Shown in pieces: positions 38,126 to 47,231 of a stretch of 64,000 nt of DNA. Source of the stretch: Flavobacterium branchiicola. Its GTDB lineage: Bacteria > Bacteroidota > Bacteroidia > Flavobacteriales > Flavobacteriaceae. Both the position numbers and the translations under genes were made by a program. The notes beneath the pieces were generated by a model. The model was given only the letters and a program-made list of their open reading frames with translations, was not told where the DNA came from and did no database searches. Every line of letters starts with the position of its first letter. Positions within the stretch are counted from its first letter, which is position 1. The stretch covers positions 372,001 through 436,000 of the forward strand of contig NZ_JAGYWA010000005.1 of the NCBI RefSeq assembly GCF_018383905.1, read 5' to 3'.

Positions 38126-38146
38126 ATTTAGATTGAATTTAGATTG
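38126..38146. promoter_or_regulatory. Direct repeat in the feoA leader
   Basis: ATTTAGATTG occurs at 38126-38135 and again at 38137-38146, a spacing of 11 bases, between the feoA promoter and start codon. On the coding strand the units read CAATCTAAAT. They contain TCTAAA, half of the mntH operator, but in direct and not inverted order, so a regulator site is only a suggestion. Confidence 0.35.
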
Positions 38147-38175
38147 CAAAAATAGACAATTATTCTTTATTTCAA
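38147..38175 (-). promoter_or_regulatory. Promoter of feoAB
   Basis: On the minus strand TTG (38175-38173), an 18-base spacer and TATTTTTG (38154-38147) match the Bacteroidota consensus TTG-N17-23-TAnnTTTG. It ends 25 bases before the feoA start. Confidence 0.7.
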
Positions 38176-38224
38176 GGCATTTAACACCTTTGAAAATGCT
38201 AAATCTTTCTAAAAATAAGGGATT

Positions 38225-38890
38225 TTACTCTTTACACAAGAAATCGATGTCTTCCAAAAGACGTTTGATTTCTTCTTTGTTTGTTCCGTCATAAAAACCA
38301 CGAACACGTCTTTTTTGATCTACCAGAACAAAATTCTCAGTATGAACCATATCATATAATTGATCCGGACGACCTAACTTAACCGCCAGATAAGATTTTC
38401 TGGCCATGGTATAAATGTCTTTTTTATCGCCGGTAACCAAATTCCACTTACTGTCAACAACGCCATATTTTACGGCATAAGCTTTAAGTACAGAAACGCT
38501 GTCAACTTCCGGGAAAACAGTGTGTGAAAGCAACATCACTTTTGGATTGTTTAAGACTGCTTTTTGAACATCAACCAGATTGGTAGACATTTTTGGACAG
38601 ATAGATCCGCAGGTTGTAAAAAAGAAATCGGCAACATAGATTTTTCCTTCGTAATTTTTTTGAGTAATGGTATCGCCATTTTGATTAACAAACGAAAAAT
38701 CGGCAATAGTGTGATATTTACTTTTGTATTGAACCGTACTGTCAACCAATTCCGGATTTACATCGGCAGGATTATAAATTGGTAATGTTTTTTGTGGCTT
38801 TAATGCAGAATAAAATAAAGATATAGTAACAACCGAAAAGACAATTAAAACAATAAAGAATTTGCGGTATTTATAAAGAAGCGATTTCAT
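38225..38890 (-). CDS. SCO family copper/redox protein
   Basis: 221 residues from the ATG at 38890 (a start 18 bases upstream is less likely). An N-terminal membrane anchor (FFIVLIVFSVVTISLFYSAL) holds a thioredoxin-fold SCO1/SenC domain. Copper ligands: the CxxxC of TTCGSICPKM and a His in DMVHTENFVLVDQ. Such proteins deliver copper to cytochrome oxidase CuA or act as thiol reductases. It lies upstream of feoA in the same direction, but 104 bases and a promoter separate them. Confidence 0.9.
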   Translation of the reverse strand: MKSLLYKYRKFFIVLIVFSVVTISLFYSALKPQKTLPIYNPADVNPELVDSTVQYKSKYHTIADFSFVNQNGDTITQKNYEGKIYVADFFFTTCGSICPKMSTNLVDVQKAVLNNPKVMLLSHTVFPEVDSVSVLKAYAVKYGVVDSKWNLVTGDKKDIYTMARKSYLAVKLGRPDQLYDMVHTENFVLVDQKRRVRGFYDGTNKEEIKRLLEDIDFLCKE

Positions 38891-38971
38891 AAAAATAATT
38901 TGGCGCAAAAATACGAAAAGAGCATTTTAAAAGTCGCAATTTTAATGCTTTTTAACAAGTTAGATTTTTTA

Positions 38972-39111
38972 TTAATCTCGCAAAGTTGCAGAGTCGCAAA
39001 GTTTTTTATTTAAGTTAAAGATCGCTGATCTTTAAATCATTCTATTGATAAACTTAAAACGCAAAGCTTAGAAAATTTAAGTTTTGCGACTCTGCGACTT
39101 TGCGAGATTAA
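38972..39111. repeat. Long intergenic inverted repeat, GCGACTTTGCGAG family
   Basis: TTAATCTCGCAAAG at 38972 and the inverted GACTTTGCGAGATTAA ending at 39111 are the outer parts of arms of about 30 bases with two mismatches, around an 80-base centre that itself contains AAAGATCGCTGATCTTT. A second copy of the family is at 63533-63604. It lies between the transporter stop and the SCO start, both on the minus strand. Confidence 0.7.
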
Positions 39112-39135
39112 AAAATCAACGAAATGAAAATTCCT

Positions 39136-40059
39136 TTAAACTTTTGGTTTTCGGATGGATTTATTAACCAGATATATTCCGGACAAGGTTACAATACTGC
39201 CTATAATAATAGCCTGCGTGAGCATTTCTCCAAAAATAAGCGAACCTAAAATCATAGCTACAATTGGATTGATGTATACATAAATGCTGCTGATTTCTGT
39301 TGGAAGATGTTGCAACGTATAAATGAAGGCAATAAAAGTAAGTACAGAACCGATAATTACCAGATAAGCAATTGCCCACCAGGAAACGCTTGGTATTTTA
39401 TCTAAAGAAATGTTCATACCCAAAGGTTCTGTAATGCCGTAAAGTATAAAACTCGAGATAAGCATTTGAAGTCCTAAACTAAAATACGGATTAAAACTTG
39501 CTGCTTTTTTCTTTGTATGTAATATTCCGAAAGCCCATGTAATGGTTGAAACAATAGTTAACAGAATTCCGAATTGAAAATCGGGTTTAAAAAACTCTGT
39601 TAAATGATCCATGAAAATAATACAGATTCCGCCAAAACTGATTAAAATTCCGGTTAGTGCCAGTTTTGCTACTCTTTCGCCTTTAAAGAAATTAATCATA
39701 ATAATCCATACAGGAAATATAGCGCTGATAATAGCGCCCAATCCCGAGCTGATGTATTTAACTCCCCAGGTACTTAAACCATTGCTGCACACAAAATTTA
39801 AAAAGGTAAGAATCAGGATTGTTCCCCATTGTTTTCCTTTTGGCCAAGGTTCTTTTTTTAAAACGAAATAGGCAACATACAATATTCCTCCAAAAAACTG
39901 ACGAATCGTGGCTAATTGAAGTGCCGGCATATGTTTTACACCTTCTTTTGAGGCAAGCCAGGTCGTTCCCCAGGCAAAACTTACCCAACATAATGCGAGA
40001 ATTGGAAATCCAATAGCTTCAATTTTTCCTGAAAAGGCATTCTGAATTTTTGCTTTCAT
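39136..40059 (-). CDS. EamA/DMT family transporter
   Basis: 307-residue inner-membrane protein with about ten hydrophobic segments arranged as two EamA repeats, each of about five helices. The first opens LALCWVSFAWGTTWLASKEGV, typical of the family; the second includes TEISSIYVYINPIVAMILG and a short basic tail. Drug/metabolite transporters of this group export amino acids or other small molecules; the substrate cannot be given. No operon partner is obvious. Confidence 0.9.
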   Translation of the reverse strand: MKAKIQNAFSGKIEAIGFPILALCWVSFAWGTTWLASKEGVKHMPALQLATIRQFFGGILYVAYFVLKKEPWPKGKQWGTILILTFLNFVCSNGLSTWGVKYISSGLGAIISAIFPVWIIMINFFKGERVAKLALTGILISFGGICIIFMDHLTEFFKPDFQFGILLTIVSTITWAFGILHTKKKAASFNPYFSLGLQMLISSFILYGITEPLGMNISLDKIPSVSWWAIAYLVIIGSVLTFIAFIYTLQHLPTEISSIYVYINPIVAMILGSLIFGEMLTQAIIIGSIVTLSGIYLVNKSIRKPKV

Positions 40060-40262
40060 CCTGATTTAAATTCGATTAGCAAATATTCCAAAAACAATTT
40101 TATTTATTGTAAGAAAAGTAAAAGTTAATTCATGAAAAGATTTAATGATTTCTATTAATCGGGTGTAATAAAAATACTTCTTTTTGTCTATTAGAAAAAT
40201 TTTAACATATAATATCAAAATTTAACAATAAGTTTGTATTCGCACTAAAAACTTAAATAATA

Positions 40263-42323
40263 ATGAAAAGACAACTAAGCAAACCATTGTTTTGTGCTTT
40301 TTCGGTAATGTTTTCATTAACTGCCGTTAATGCTCAGGATACAACTTCAAAAGAACCGGGTATAAATGTTTCTTACATGGATACTAAAATTAGTCCGACT
40401 CAGGATTTTTTTAAATATGTAAACGGAGCCTGGCTAAATAAAACGGAAATCCCGAGTGACAGAACAACCTGGGGAAGTTTTAATGAGTTAATTAAAAGAA
40501 CAGACAAAGATGTAATGGCTGTTTTGAAGGAAGCTTCGAAAAACCCAAGTTACAAATCGAATACAGATCAGGGAAAAGCGATTAATTTATTCAATACTTA
40601 TCTGGATTCTGTTGGAAGAAATAAAAGAGGGATTGAGCCTTTAAAACCTTATTTGAAAAAAATCGACGCAATTAAAAATGTTACTGATGTTCAGAAATAT
40701 TTAGTCGAAATGGAGAAAGAAGGCGGTTCTGGATTTTTTGGAATTTACATCGGAGCTGACGACAAAAACAGTTCTAAAAATTCTGTAAACCTTGCTCCAA
40801 GTCAACTTGGACTTTCAGATAAAGATTATTACGTTTCTGATGAAAAAGATTCTAAAGAAAAGCGTGCTAAATATGAATTGCATGTAGCAAGAATGCTTCA
40901 GTTTATTGGAGAATCGCCAGAAAAAGCAAAACAAAGTGCTGCTGAAATTTTAGCTTTAGAAACAGAATTGTCTAAACCAAGATTAAACAGAGTTGAAAGA
41001 AGAGACAGCCGTTTACAATACAACCCAATGACAGTTGCTGATATTCAAAAGTTGACTCCAGCGATAAAATGGAACGATTATTTTACAGGTTTAGGAATTA
41101 CGAAATTAGATACTGTAATCGTTTCTGAACCTAAATACATGACTGCTTTGGAAACTGTTTTTAAAGAAAACAAAGTTGCACAATGGAAAGAATATTTAAA
41201 ATGGGATTTGTTAAACAGCGTTGCCAGCAAATTGACAACAGAAATTGATAATGCAAATTTTGATTTTTACAGCAAAACATTAAGAGGTGCAATTAAACAG
41301 CTTCCTGCTGAAGAAAGAGCGCTAAATGTGGTTAATGGATCAGTTGGTGAGGCTCTTGGGAAACTTTATGTAGAAAAAGTTTTTCCTGCTGAAGCTAAAA
41401 ACAAGGCAGTTGATATGATTCATAATGTTATTACGGCGTACCAAAACCGTATTAATAATTTAAGCTGGATGTCTAAAGAAACGAAGGTAAAAGCAATTGA
41501 AAAACTTAATAAAATTACAATTAAGGTTGGATACCCAGATAAATGGAAAGATTATTCTGCTCTTGAAATTAAAAGTGTTGCAGAGGGAGGAAGTTACATT
41601 GAAAATGTTAAAAACATATCGAGATGGAATTTTAAGAAAAGCATAGATAAATTGTCCAAACCAGTTGATAAAACAGAGTGGCACATGTCTCCACAAACTG
41701 TAAATGCTTATTACAATCCATCTTACAACGAGATTGTTTTCCCGGCAGCAATCTTACAGCCTCCTTTTTACAATTATCAGGCAGATGAAGCTGTAAATTA
41801 CGGTGGAATTGGTGCAGTAATTGGACATGAGATTTCACATGGTTTTGATGATTCTGGTGCACGTTATAATGCCGAGGGAAATCTTGTTGACTGGTGGACA
41901 GAAGATGATTTAAAACAATTTACAGAACTTGGAACTAAATTAGCAGATCAGTATAGTGCTTTAGAGCCATTACCTGGAATTCATGTAGATGGTAAATTTA
42001 CTTTGGGTGAAAATATTGGTGATTTAGGCGGAATCAACGCTGCTTTTGATGGTTTACAATTGTACCTGAAAGCACACGGACGTCCGGCATTAATTGACGG
42101 ATTTACTCCGGAACAAAGATTCTTTATTTCCTGGGCTACCGTATGGAGAACTAAAACAAGAGATGAGGCACTTAAAAATCAAGTAAAAACAGATCCGCAT
42201 TCTCCGGGAATGTACAGAGCATATGTTCCAATTCAGAACGTTGATGCTTTTTACGACGCTTTCGCAATCAAGAAAGGGGATAAAATGTATATTGAGCCAG
42301 AAAAACGAGTTAAAATCTGGTAG
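40263..42323 (+). CDS. M13 family zinc metallopeptidase (neprilysin/PepO type)
   Basis: 686-residue exported peptidase. The N-terminus (MKRQLSKPLFCAFSVMFSL, cleaved near NAQD) is a signal peptide. The M13 N-terminal domain begins with SPTQDFFKYVNGAWL. The catalytic zinc site is HEISH at residues 522-526 within GAVIGHEISHGFDD, with the third ligand in ENIGDLGG. The C-terminus (MYIEPEKRVKIW) lacks the usual CxxW but ends in the same position. A TAAGTTTG -7-like sequence is at 40229-40236 and a perfect terminator follows at 42334. It probably degrades peptides in the periplasm. Confidence 0.95.
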   Translation: MKRQLSKPLFCAFSVMFSLTAVNAQDTTSKEPGINVSYMDTKISPTQDFFKYVNGAWLNKTEIPSDRTTWGSFNELIKRTDKDVMAVLKEASKNPSYKSNTDQGKAINLFNTYLDSVGRNKRGIEPLKPYLKKIDAIKNVTDVQKYLVEMEKEGGSGFFGIYIGADDKNSSKNSVNLAPSQLGLSDKDYYVSDEKDSKEKRAKYELHVARMLQFIGESPEKAKQSAAEILALETELSKPRLNRVERRDSRLQYNPMTVADIQKLTPAIKWNDYFTGLGITKLDTVIVSEPKYMTALETVFKENKVAQWKEYLKWDLLNSVASKLTTEIDNANFDFYSKTLRGAIKQLPAEERALNVVNGSVGEALGKLYVEKVFPAEAKNKAVDMIHNVITAYQNRINNLSWMSKETKVKAIEKLNKITIKVGYPDKWKDYSALEIKSVAEGGSYIENVKNISRWNFKKSIDKLSKPVDKTEWHMSPQTVNAYYNPSYNEIVFPAAILQPPFYNYQADEAVNYGGIGAVIGHEISHGFDDSGARYNAEGNLVDWWTEDDLKQFTELGTKLADQYSALEPLPGIHVDGKFTLGENIGDLGGINAAFDGLQLYLKAHGRPALIDGFTPEQRFFISWATVWRTKTRDEALKNQVKTDPHSPGMYRAYVPIQNVDAFYDAFAIKKGDKMYIEPEKRVKIW

Positions 42324-42333
42324 ACTTATATTA

Positions 42334-42360
42334 AAAACGGCGCTTATTAAGCGCCGTTTT
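42334..42360. terminator. Perfect bidirectional terminator
   Basis: AAAACGGCGCTTA, one T, then the complement TAAGCGCCGTTTT. It lies between the convergent M13 peptidase and GyrI-like genes, 10 and 5 bases from their stops. Confidence 0.9.
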
Positions 42361-42365
42361 CATTT

Positions 42366-42815
42366 TTATTCAATAGCGATATAAATATCAACTTCAGCAT
42401 TTTCAGGGTTGTTGGCTTTTTCTCCATAAACTTCAAAATCAGTTGTAAAAGATCTTTTTAAATCTGAATTCCAAATTTTTATCCATTCATCAAAAACGAT
42501 TCCGTCAGAAAGTCTCCCATTTACAATATATCTTTCGTAAGAGGTTTGTTCAATTACTTTTCCTGTCATTCCTTCCGGAATATCATTTAAACTTTTTACG
42601 GCACATCCAATAATCGTTGTGTAAGGTTTGGTATGATCTTTTTCATAATCAGTATAAAGGCAAATGATATCTTGAGAAGTTTTATTGGGAATTTTTTCTG
42701 CAATTGCTTCCGTTATAAAAGTATTCCAAAGTACTGGAATGTCTTGTCCTGATTGTCCGTTTTCATTTGTTGTTCTAACCGAAATACCAATTACATTGAA
42801 TTTTTGAGTATACAT
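42366..42815 (-). CDS. GyrI-like effector-binding domain protein
   Basis: 149-residue single-domain protein of the GyrI-like small-molecule-binding (AraC effector-binding) family, without a DNA-binding part. Features: FNVIGISVRTTNENGQ at the start, IPVLWNTFI, CLYTDYEKDHT, and FDEWIKIWNSDLKRSFTTDFEVYG near the end. Stand-alone members bind varied hydrophobic ligands or inhibit gyrase; the ligand is not known. It is transcribed towards the M13 gene. A CAAAGTTA (-7-like on the minus strand) is at 42841-42848. Confidence 0.8.
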   Translation of the reverse strand: MYTQKFNVIGISVRTTNENGQSGQDIPVLWNTFITEAIAEKIPNKTSQDIICLYTDYEKDHTKPYTTIIGCAVKSLNDIPEGMTGKVIEQTSYERYIVNGRLSDGIVFDEWIKIWNSDLKRSFTTDFEVYGEKANNPENAEVDIYIAIE

Positions 42816-42907
42816 TTCTTTAAATTTATGATTAATGAATCAAAGTTAAAATGAACTGGTGACAATGGTATGTCAGTAGTTCGTAAAGATTTTAAAATTT
42901 AAGGCAT

Positions 42908-42937
42908 AAAAAATGGCGCAAATCTGCACCATTTTTA
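42908..42937 (-). terminator. Intrinsic terminator of the hemB-cytochrome unit
   Basis: On the minus strand AAAAATGGTGCA pairs with TGCGCCATTTTTT (one G-T mismatch) around a four-base loop. It is 24 bases past the cytochrome stop. Confidence 0.65.
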
Positions 42938-42960
42938 TTTGAGTAATATAAATTAGTCAA

Positions 42961-43368
42961 TTATTTCAAATTACTGTAAATATATGCTTCAATTGCTTTT
43001 AATTCATCATCAGACATTGCCTGAGTTATTGGCAGATTGGTTTTCATTACCGAAAACTGACTTGGGTCTACAATTGGTTCAGCATTTCCTTTTAAGAAAG
43101 TAACAATATCACCCTTTTTGTCTTTGTATGTTTTCCCGATTTCTTTAATGCTTGGTCCAATAACTTTTTGATCCGGCTGATGACAGGAAACACAGTTTCC
43201 GCTTCCTTCAAAAATTTCCTTTCCTAAATCTTCCGGTGTTTTGGCTTTCGCTGATTCACCTTCAGAAGAATCAGTTGTAATTTCAGTTGCTTTTCCAAAA
43301 GGTTCCTGACTTTCTTTTTTACAAGATGCAAAAGCTAAAACTGCTGCTAAGAATACTATTTTTTTCAT
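42961..43368 (-). CDS. c-type cytochrome lipoprotein
   Basis: 135-residue predicted lipoprotein (MKKIVFLAAVLAFASC, Cys16), with an acidic linker and one class I cytochrome c domain. The haem is bound at CVSCH (Cys59, Cys62, His63); a Met near SQFSVMKTNLPI is a candidate axial ligand. It begins 1 base after the hemB stop, so haem synthesis and a haem-binding protein are on one transcript. The probable role is electron transfer in the periplasm. Confidence 0.9.
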   Translation of the reverse strand: MKKIVFLAAVLAFASCKKESQEPFGKATEITTDSSEGESAKAKTPEDLGKEIFEGSGNCVSCHQPDQKVIGPSIKEIGKTYKDKKGDIVTFLKGNAEPIVDPSQFSVMKTNLPITQAMSDDELKAIEAYIYSNLK

Positions 43369-43369
43369 T

Positions 43370-44362
43370 TTATCTATTTAAAATTACAGCAGCTTCTTTT
43401 GCAAAATAAGTAGAGATAATACTCGCTCCCGCACGCTTAATGCAATAAAGTTGCTCTATCATAATTTTGTCATGATCTAACCATCCTCTTTCTGCTGCGG
43501 CCTTTACCATAGCGTACTCACCAGATACCTGATAAACTGCAACTGGCACATGAACGGCATTTTTTACCTCACGAACAATGTCTAAATAAGCCATTCCCGG
43601 TTTTACCATAACGATATCTGCACCCTCTTCAACATCTAATAATGCTTCGCGAATTCCTTCAATTCTGTTGGCATAATCCATTTGATAGGTCTTCTTATCT
43701 TTTGGGATATTTTGAGAATCTACCGGAGCAGAATCTAAAGCATCACGAAATGGTCCGTAAAACGCAGAAGCATATTTTGCGCTGTAACTCATAATACCAA
43801 CATTATGGTGTCCGTTTTCTTCCAATGCTTTTCTAATAGCCAAAACCCTTCCGTCCATCATATCACTTGGTGCCACAAAATCAGCTCCAGCTTCAGCATG
43901 ACTTAAACTCATTCTTGTTAAAGCATCAACAGTTGCGTCGTTTATTAATTGACCATTTTCAATGATTCCATCGTGACCATAAATCGAATACGGATCTAAA
44001 GCTACATCTGGCATTACAATCATTTCCGGAACAGCATCTTTAATTGCGCGGATAGTTTGTTGCATTAAACCATCTTTATTCCAGGCTTCAACACCTTTAT
44101 TATCTTTTAGACTGTCGCTTACTTTTACGTAGATATTAACGGCCTTAATTCCTAAATCCCAAGCTTCTTTTACTTCTTTAATCGTATTGTCTAATGAATG
44201 ACGATAAATTCCCGGCATTGACGGTATAGCAACTTTTACGTCTTTTCCTTCGGCAACAAACATAGGAAGCATAAAATCCTGCGGACTTAAGCTGGTTTCG
44301 CGAACTAAAGATCGAATAGATTCGTTGGTTCTTAAACGACGGTTTCTCTGTAATGGGAACAT
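43370..44362 (-). CDS. hemB: Delta-aminolevulinic acid dehydratase (porphobilinogen synthase)
   Basis: 330-residue cytoplasmic enzyme that joins two molecules of 5-aminolevulinate to porphobilinogen. Motifs: the Schiff-base Lys in MVKPGMAYLDIV, the second active Lys in SYSAKYASAFYGPF, and PSDMMDGR. The metal loop reads DVALDPYSIYGHDG, with Asp where zinc-type enzymes have Cys, so it is the Mg-type. It precedes a c-type cytochrome gene by 1 base and follows the hemF block on the same strand. Confidence 0.97.
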   Translation of the reverse strand: MFPLQRNRRLRTNESIRSLVRETSLSPQDFMLPMFVAEGKDVKVAIPSMPGIYRHSLDNTIKEVKEAWDLGIKAVNIYVKVSDSLKDNKGVEAWNKDGLMQQTIRAIKDAVPEMIVMPDVALDPYSIYGHDGIIENGQLINDATVDALTRMSLSHAEAGADFVAPSDMMDGRVLAIRKALEENGHHNVGIMSYSAKYASAFYGPFRDALDSAPVDSQNIPKDKKTYQMDYANRIEGIREALLDVEEGADIVMVKPGMAYLDIVREVKNAVHVPVAVYQVSGEYAMVKAAAERGWLDHDKIMIEQLYCIKRAGASIISTYFAKEAAVILNR

Positions 44363-44415
44363 AATATTTTAAATTTTAATTTTTTATACGGAAGATTATA
44401 GCGTTTTAGCGGGCT

Positions 44416-45354
44416 CTATAATCCTATTTTATCATTTACTTTATCATAAACTTGTTTCACTTTTTTTGGCGGATCAAATCGATATCCTACAGAAAGTTTT
44501 AAAGTAGCAATATTGTCATTTAATCTCGGGTCAACTTTATCATCCTGAAGAAAACTTACTGAATTAAGAGTCGCAAAACCAAAGAAACGATCATTATTAT
44601 AAGCTAACTTTAAATTGAAATCTGCCTGATACAAAGCTGAGGTATCTCCGTCAACATCATTAATTCCGGCACCAAATGCAAGTCCGGCACCAATTAGAAC
44701 CCTGTCGCTAATGACAAAGTTGTAAAAATAAGAAGGAGCCAATGTAAAAACATAAATATCACCGGGTGATGAATTTGGAGTGTTTAAGTCCAGATTGGTA
44801 TAATAGAAAGAAAAAGTCGGAATAAAACTTCCGGAACTTTTTGTTTGCCACTCATTTTGACTTACCAGTGTTTTAAAAGAGAATTTATCATTGAAAACAT
44901 AAGCCGTAGATCCCCCAATTTTTGTGGTGCGCATATGCGGCAGTTGAACAGTAAAATTATCATCACTTACATAAAATCCTTTTTGATTGATAAAAGTGAA
45001 CGACTGAATCCATTTCTTGTAATAAAAACGGGTATTGAAATTGAAATGCTTTGAATTGGAATCGCCTTTGTTTTTTCCTAGAAATTTAGGAGCAAAACCA
45101 ACAGTAACATCAATGATTTTATAGTTTAGATTAAAACCAATCTGTTCTCTTCTGTTCGGAATTAGGTTAAGATATATTTTAGGCTCCTGATTGTCTGAAG
45201 CAATCTGAAAACTATTTGAAGTGTCCAGATAATAAACACTGGCGGTAATTTTATCGCTATAAGATTTAAAATACGGATTCTGCAAAGTATCGTTTTGAGC
45301 AAAACACCCAAAAATACTGGCAAAAAATAATATGTAAATCAACTTTAGATCCAT
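44416..45354 (-). CDS. DUF6268-like outer-membrane beta-barrel protein
   Basis: 312 residues from MDLKLIYILFFASIFG; upstream in-frame starts would extend into hemF and remove the signal peptide from the N-terminus. Cleavage is near CFAQ. The body is a series of amphipathic strands ending in Tyr/Phe (FNTRFYYKKWIQSFTF, NDRFFGFATLNSVSF, KLSVGYRF), typical of an outer-membrane barrel. I recall similar proteins labelled DUF6268; the match is by eye. Its start overlaps the hemF stop by 10 bases, so it is cotranscribed with hemF, but any link to haem is unproven. Confidence 0.7.
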   Translation of the reverse strand: MDLKLIYILFFASIFGCFAQNDTLQNPYFKSYSDKITASVYYLDTSNSFQIASDNQEPKIYLNLIPNRREQIGFNLNYKIIDVTVGFAPKFLGKNKGDSNSKHFNFNTRFYYKKWIQSFTFINQKGFYVSDDNFTVQLPHMRTTKIGGSTAYVFNDKFSFKTLVSQNEWQTKSSGSFIPTFSFYYTNLDLNTPNSSPGDIYVFTLAPSYFYNFVISDRVLIGAGLAFGAGINDVDGDTSALYQADFNLKLAYNNDRFFGFATLNSVSFLQDDKVDPRLNDNIATLKLSVGYRFDPPKKVKQVYDKVNDKIGL

Positions 45355-46247
45355 TCGCGCGGATTTTCTAATACGTTTATCAGTTTTTCTTCTTCGCTTC
45401 CAGCTTCCGCGTGATGATCGTAAACCCATTGTACGTGCGGAGGAAGACTCATTAAAATACTTTCAATTCTTCCGTTGGTTTTTAAACCGAATAAAGTTCC
45501 CTTGTCATGGACCAGATTGAACTCAACATAACGGCCACGGCGAATTTCCTGCCAGGTTCTTTGTTCCGGTGCATAAGGGAGATTTTTTCTTCTTTCCACA
45601 ATCGGTACATAAGCTTCAAGGAAACTATTTCCAACTTCGGTTACAAAATCGTACCAGTTTTCCATAGACATTTGCTCATTTGCTTTGCAATAATCAAAGA
45701 ACAAACCACCAAGTCCGCGGGCTTCATTTCGGTGTGCATTCCAAAAATAAGAATCACATTGTTTTTTATATTTTGGATAAAATTCCGGATTGTGTTTATC
45801 GCAAGCCGTTTTACAAGTTTGATGAAAGTGGATTCCATCTTCTTCAAACAAATAATAAGGTGTTAAATCTTGTCCGCCGCCAAACCATTGTTGGATTATA
45901 TTTCCTGATTCGTCGTACATTTCGAAATATCGCCAATTGGCGTGCACAGTAGGAACCATTGGGTTTTTCGGATGAAGAACCAAACTTAATCCACAGGCAA
46001 AGAAATCGGCTTCACCAACATTGAACATCTTTTGCATTGTTTCCGGAAGTTTTCCGTGAACAGCTGAAATGTTTACACCGCCTTTTTCGAAAACTGCACC
46101 ATTTTCAATAACACGTGTTCTTCCACCACCGCCTTCAGGGCGTTTCCACAAATCCTGACGGAATTTTGCAGTTCCGTCAACCGCTTCTAGTCCCGCACAG
46201 ATTTGATCTTGTAATTGTTGTATGTAGGCGTAAAATTTATCTTTCAT
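45345..46247 (-). CDS. hemF: Oxygen-dependent coproporphyrinogen III oxidase
   Basis: 300 residues from MKDKFYAYIQQLQDQI; an upstream start at 46295 would add 16 residues and overlap the previous gene. It oxidatively decarboxylates coproporphyrinogen III to protoporphyrinogen IX using oxygen. Motifs: RPEGGGGRTRV, GVNISAVHGKLP, ANWRYFEMYD, QQWFGGGQDLTPYYL, HRNEARGLGGLFFDYC and GRYVEFNLVHDKGTLFGL. It overlaps its neighbours on both sides by about 10 bases, so it sits in a compact transcript. Confidence 0.96.
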   Translation of the reverse strand: MKDKFYAYIQQLQDQICAGLEAVDGTAKFRQDLWKRPEGGGGRTRVIENGAVFEKGGVNISAVHGKLPETMQKMFNVGEADFFACGLSLVLHPKNPMVPTVHANWRYFEMYDESGNIIQQWFGGGQDLTPYYLFEEDGIHFHQTCKTACDKHNPEFYPKYKKQCDSYFWNAHRNEARGLGGLFFDYCKANEQMSMENWYDFVTEVGNSFLEAYVPIVERRKNLPYAPEQRTWQEIRRGRYVEFNLVHDKGTLFGLKTNGRIESILMSLPPHVQWVYDHHAEAGSEEEKLINVLENPREWI

Positions 46248-46674
46248 AATTTTGTTTTTCATTTTCAGGCAGACTATCATAATATTTGAATGCAATATTC
46301 ATATCAAATACTATTGTAGTATCTTTCTTAAAGATCTTTATAAATCTTGAATTTGCTTTTTTTGATATTGAATCACCTATTTCAGCTTTTTCCCAAATAA
46401 TCGAACCAAATATTTTGCTTGAATCCTTTAATGTAAATTTAGGGGACATATGGTTATCTTTATCTAAATATTTTTTTACAATTAATCCAGAAAATTTTTC
46501 ACCAAACATCCTTCTATATGCGTCTTTACTCATTTTTGCTTCGTTTGAAAAATAGGAACAGGTGCTAACAAATATTGAAAAAAAGAGCATAATAAAAAAA
46601 CCTTGATATATTGGGCTTAATTTTTCAAATTTAAAATCAAGAACGGCTGTTAAAATATTTTCAAATGACGACAT
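46237..46674 (-). CDS. Membrane protein of unknown function
   Basis: 145 residues with one hydrophobic segment (GFFIMLFFSIFVSTCSYF, about 25-42) and a hydrophilic C-terminal part that contains GEKFSGLIVKKYLDKDNH and KKDTTIVFDMNIAFKYY. I do not recognise the family. The segment ending in Cys resembles a lipoprotein signal but lies too far from the N-terminus. Its stop overlaps the hemF start by 11 bases, so it is probably cotranscribed with the haem genes. Confidence 0.65.
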   Translation of the reverse strand: MSSFENILTAVLDFKFEKLSPIYQGFFIMLFFSIFVSTCSYFSNEAKMSKDAYRRMFGEKFSGLIVKKYLDKDNHMSPKFTLKDSSKIFGSIIWEKAEIGDSISKKANSRFIKIFKKDTTIVFDMNIAFKYYDSLPENEKQNYER

Positions 46675-46680
46675 TGATTT

Positions 46681-47229
46681 TTATTTCATGATTAAATATT
46701 CTGATTTAAGCAAACCGAAATAAACAGTATTTTCCAAAGTACCGTCACCATTTCTAAATTCGTCTCTTAAAATTCCTTCTTGTTTAAAATTGTGTTTTAA
46801 TGCAACACGCTGACTGGCGAAGTTTATTTCAGATGTACAGATAAAAACCTTGTTCATCATTAATTCATTAAAGCAAAAATCAAGCGCATGAGCAACTAGT
46901 TTTGATGTAATTCCTTTGCCTTGGTAATCTTCATCAGTAAAATAACCGAGCTCACATTTAGAAATGCGATAATGGATTGATTTTATGCATAAATAACCAA
47001 TCAAATTATTGGTTTGGACATCTCGTGCATAAAAATGAAAACCTTCTTTCTTTTCCTCTTTTTCAAGGCTGACTGAAATGAAGTTTTCTGCTTTTTCTAA
47101 AGAATCAGAATTAACTAATGTTACGGGAAAAGTTTTCTCGATATGATTTATATTCTTATCAATTAGTTTGTAGAACTCTTCTGGAAGAATATTTTCAATG
47201 CGTTCTGTTTTCCAATCCGTAAAACTCAT
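46681..47229 (-). CDS. RimJ/RimL-type GNAT acetyltransferase
   Basis: 182-residue N-acetyltransferase. Motifs: GYLCIKSIHYRISKCELGYF, then the acetyl-CoA binding loop DEDYQGKGITSKLVAHALDF, and CTSEINFASQRVALKHNFKQEGILRD typical of the RimJ/RimL/YdaF group. It probably acetylates a protein N-terminus or a small amine. It is spaced 6 bases from the next gene and 2 bases from the previous one on the same strand, forming a chain down to hemF. Confidence 0.9.
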   Translation of the reverse strand: MSFTDWKTERIENILPEEFYKLIDKNINHIEKTFPVTLVNSDSLEKAENFISVSLEKEEKKEGFHFYARDVQTNNLIGYLCIKSIHYRISKCELGYFTDEDYQGKGITSKLVAHALDFCFNELMMNKVFICTSEINFASQRVALKHNFKQEGILRDEFRNGDGTLENTVYFGLLKSEYLIMK

Positions 47230-47231
47230 TT

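Noticed and set aside
38126-38146. A standard DtxR palindrome at feoA
   Set aside because: The half-sites are direct, not inverted; listed only as a direct repeat of unknown meaning.
45355-45429. Longer start for the DUF6268-like protein
   Set aside because: The added Arg/Lys-rich residues would bury the signal peptide and lie inside hemF.
46248-46295. Longer hemF start
   Set aside because: Adds 16 residues with no match to the family and deepens the overlap with the preceding gene.
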